Shown here piece by piece: positions 19,520 through 20,402 of a stretch of 20,402 bases of DNA (position 1 is its first letter; the number at the start of each line of letters is the position of its first letter). The notes under the pieces were generated by a model. The model worked only from the letters and a program-made list of their open reading frames with translations, searched no databases and was not told where the DNA came from. This DNA is from Actinidia chinensis. Taxonomy: Eukaryota > Streptophyta > Magnoliopsida > Ericales > Actinidiaceae. The position numbers were made by a program, and so were the translations under genes. Location of the stretch: NCBI GenBank assembly GCA_009663005.1, contig VIGQ01001733.1:12501-32902 (forward strand), read 5' to 3'.

Positions 19520-20000
19520 TGTATATCCGTGATACACGAGGTTAGCTAATTGATTTTCATAAATAAATATCAAGTGTGTAATATTTATATCAGTGTTTCT
19601 CTCTGTCTCGTTGTTATCCTGTAAAAGATGAAGATCCGTGGTACAAGAGGTTAAAAAGATTTTTAACAAAATAATCTTTTTAAAATATTAGCTAATTGTT
19701 TTTTTTAAATAAATATCAAATGTGTAATATATGTAGAGAGAGAGAGAGCTGAATCTAAAAGGGTGGCCCTGTCACCCTAAAATTTTTAAAAAATCTTAAT
19801 TCATTTATAATTTATTAAAGAGGTTATGTAATTTATCTTTTTTCATTAATAATGTTAATGACAGTGTCAATCAGGACAAGTAATCCCTCCCCTTCTCTCT
19901 CAGTCTCTGTAAAAAGATGACTAACAGGATGAACAATAAAGAGGGAAAATGATTTTTAAAAAATATTTTTTCTACAGATTAGTAATGATTTTTTTGAAAA
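19520..20000. repeat. Diverged units of about 148 bp in copy 2
   Basis: Counterpart of 14960-15500. Cores at about 19543, 19688 and 19978 are spaced 145 and 290 bases, the latter twice the unit, with a decayed unit between. The GA run after the second unit is longer here (19735-19748) than in copy 1 (15196-15206). Confidence 0.5.
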
Positions 20001-20247
20001 ATAAAATATCAAATGCGAGAGAGAAAGTGATGGACTTAAAGGGGACGACGGTTAGAGACGATCATCATATAATTTTAAAGAAATCTAATTATCGATATTT
20101 TCAAAATAAATGGCTTCGTCACCTCACGCCTTCCCAATATCTTAATAATTTTAAAGTACTGAGTGTGTTATTTCGGTGAAGTTGACGATCGTCATCCTGA
20201 AAGTGGTGTAATTATGACTAGAAGCTGATGATGCTGATCCGTACGAG

Positions 20248-20402
20248 GTTATAAAGATCTTTGGGAAATTACAAAAAAGACTCAAATGTTTGACTTCATT
20301 AACGAACTAAATTTTATAGTTTTACTTATTAAAGTTAAATCATAACGTTTTGATCTGAAAAATGTTAAATAAATTTTATAGTTCGATTAATATTAAAAAT
20401 TT
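20248..20402. mobile_element. Long-inverted-repeat DNA element, copy C, cut by window end
   Basis: Left arm of the same family as 3368 and 15744, again preceded by CCGTACGAG. It is almost identical to copy B over the first 90 bases and then differs by indels. The right arm lies beyond the window. Confidence 0.7.

Larger units (their letters stand above)
16496..20402. repeat. Tandem duplication, copy 2 (runs off the window)
   Basis: Head-to-tail second copy of the unit at 12450-16495. It differs from copy 1 by scattered substitutions and many one- or two-base indels, often a missing base in copy 2 (for example 17041-17110 against 13005-13085), and by the reciprocal insertions. The copy is still matching copy 1 at the last base, so its right end is not in the window. 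Confidence 0.85.

Noticed and set aside
1..20402. tRNA, rRNA or CRISPR array
   Set aside because: No cloverleaf with intact A and B boxes, no rRNA-like block, and no regularly spaced identical repeats with unique spacers were found; the 148-bp units are diverged and AT-rich.

Overview
The window looks like nuclear DNA from a flowering plant, probably a eudicot. It is AT-rich and repeat-dense. It carries a Ty1/copia retroelement remnant, several classes of MITE-like DNA transposon, GA and TA microsatellites, and only broken or fragmentary genes. I see no prokaryotic-style genes, rRNA, tRNA or CRISPR. One pseudogene resembles the plant FAD/NAD(P)-binding oxidoreductase family named after kiwifruit protein pKIWI502. 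Actinidia or a relative is therefore possible, but I infer that from memory and it is not proven.

Layout. Bases 1-2952 are the 3' part of a decayed Sirevirus-type Ty1/copia element: two frameshifted gag zinc knuckles, no visible pol, a long 3' spacer with several polypurine tracts, and one probable LTR at 1791-2952. An A-rich stretch and a GA microsatellite follow, then a 534-bp element with long inverted ends (3368-3901) and diverged units of about 148 bp up to a TA repeat. Bases 4402-5427 hold a frameshifted relic of a Lys/His/Ser-rich, probably nuclear protein. A 420-bp hAT-like MITE lies at 5988-6407. Two candidate minus-strand exons of an unrecognised gene lie at 6812-6943 and 7126-7213. 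A GC-rich hAT-like repeat starts at 8331. Bases about 8930-11290 have a different texture (CpG-rich, little repetition) and no recognisable content. A minus-strand oxidoreductase pseudogene with a likely plastid transit peptide ends this block (about 11480-12092).

From about 12450 to the window end the sequence is a head-to-tail duplication of a unit of roughly 4 kb made almost wholly of transposon-derived DNA. The two copies carry reciprocal insertions. Copy 1 has a 637-bp hAT-like element (14216-14852) flanked by a perfect 8-bp duplication, and copy 2 has the empty site. Copy 2 has a 1202-bp PIF/Harbinger-like fold-back element (17989-19190) flanked by TAA, and copy 1 has the empty site. 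The paralogues therefore define both insertions without outside data. Both copies also share an older TAA-flanked MITE and a long-inverted-repeat element; the latter is also present at 3368.

No genes here work together as a system. The interest lies in the layered transposon history, the compositional anomaly at 8930-11290, and the many single-base indels, which may be decay or an unpolished assembly.
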